Below are positions 63,710-64,000 of a DNA stretch of 64,000 nt, one piece after another. Every line of letters begins with the position of its first letter. Positions within the stretch are counted from its first letter, which is position 1. Position numbers and translations under genes: made by a program. Under the pieces are notes generated by a model. It made no database searches. It had not been told where the DNA came from and worked only from the letters and a program-made list of their open reading frames with translations. This stretch comes from Eunapius fragilis (lineage: Eukaryota; Porifera; Demospongiae; Spongillida; Spongillidae): NCBI GenBank assembly GCA_963681505.1, contig OY811978.1, positions 7,738,262 through 7,802,261 on the forward strand, in the 5' to 3' direction.

Positions 63710-63781
63710 TGACCGTGACGTGAATTGAACACGCAACCTTCTGATCTGGAGTCAGACGCGCTACCATTGCGCCACACAGTC
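63710..63781 (-). tRNA. tRNA-Trp(CCA): tRNA-Trp, anticodon CCA
   Basis: The 72-base sequence folds as a full cloverleaf. The acceptor stem GACTGTG pairs with CACGGTC (one T-G pair), the D arm is GCGC/GCGC, the anticodon arm TCTGA-CTCCAGA-TCAGA carries CCA, and the T arm GCGTG/CACGT encloses TTCAATT. It matches animal tRNA-Trp nearly throughout. It lies inside the NDUFS2 intron in the same direction as that gene. Internal A and B boxes are intact. On the minus strand a T-run beginning just past the gene's end is short, and longer T-runs lie further off. Confidence 0.95.
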
Positions 63782-63886
63782 ATATTCATCACTATTTGTG
63801 AAAGGTCATGTAGCCTTTTTATACATTTTTTTTTTTTTTTTAAATATTAAAGTCATATAATATATGTATACGATTAAACTAAATCA

Positions 63887-64000
63887 TACAAAAAAAAACT
63901 CTTCATCATCCCCATTCATTGTCCCCATTACTGAAGCTGAATTGCCTCTCTGAATGGCAACAGATAGCCTTTGGGCAAGATATTGGAAAGAGTTTGCTTC
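63887..64000 (-). CDS. Unrecognised 3' coding fragment at the window edge
   Basis: The minus strand is open from the edge and reads SFQYLAQRLSVAIQRGN followed by SASVMGTM, then an acidic end and a stop. It looks like a real protein C-terminus. It is not NDUFS2. It could be the end of a neighbouring or nested gene, or of a transposon protein. I do not recognise the family. Confidence 0.35.

Overview
The window is nuclear DNA of an animal, probably a non-vertebrate metazoan. It has spliced GT-AG genes, a complete cilium-specific dynein heavy chain, replication-type and divergent H2B genes, and a very high load of micro- and minisatellites, long G/C homopolymers and short inverted-repeat transposons. 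I cannot resolve the phylum from the sequence alone.

Layout. 1-9,550 is a transposon-rich region: a 2.7-kb segment occurs twice in direct orientation (1-2,718 and 6,609-9,341), each copy holding a broken, intron-containing gene with an integrase-core (rve) domain on the minus strand. A third, partial copy is inverted and forms a large palindrome with the first. 9,550-14,960 has no confident gene, only SH2-like and other exon candidates on the minus strand among dispersed G-rich repeats and hairpins.

14,966-54,364 (minus) is the whole of DYNC2H1, the cytoplasmic dynein-2 heavy chain that drives retrograde intraflagellar transport. I could place 44 coding exons with a consistent reading phase throughout; only part of exon 27 is lost in a 200-base assembly gap (29,243-29,442). 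One exon is 3.78 kb long and carries AAA4 to the start of the C-terminal region. Two introns begin with GC. A DYNC2H1 intron (45,319-42,265) hosts, on the opposite strand, a tandemly duplicated 1.4-kb unit with two H2B genes; the second encodes a strongly altered H2B.

54,527-56,218 (plus) is COMMD8, five exons, divergent from DYNC2H1 with only 162 bases between the start codons. 56,984 to beyond 63,469 (minus) is NDUFS2 of mitochondrial complex I, convergent with COMMD8 and cut off at its 5' side by the window edge. A tRNA-Trp(CCA) gene sits in the last visible NDUFS2 intron.

The most striking pattern is in the introns. Many carry a private minisatellite, often starting within a few bases of the 5' splice site. 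In at least three DYNC2H1 introns the repeat unit itself contains exon-end sequence plus the GT donor, so the splice junction has been amplified in tandem (about 3, 28 and 14 copies). Several other donors run directly into (GT)n and two acceptors end (CA)n runs.
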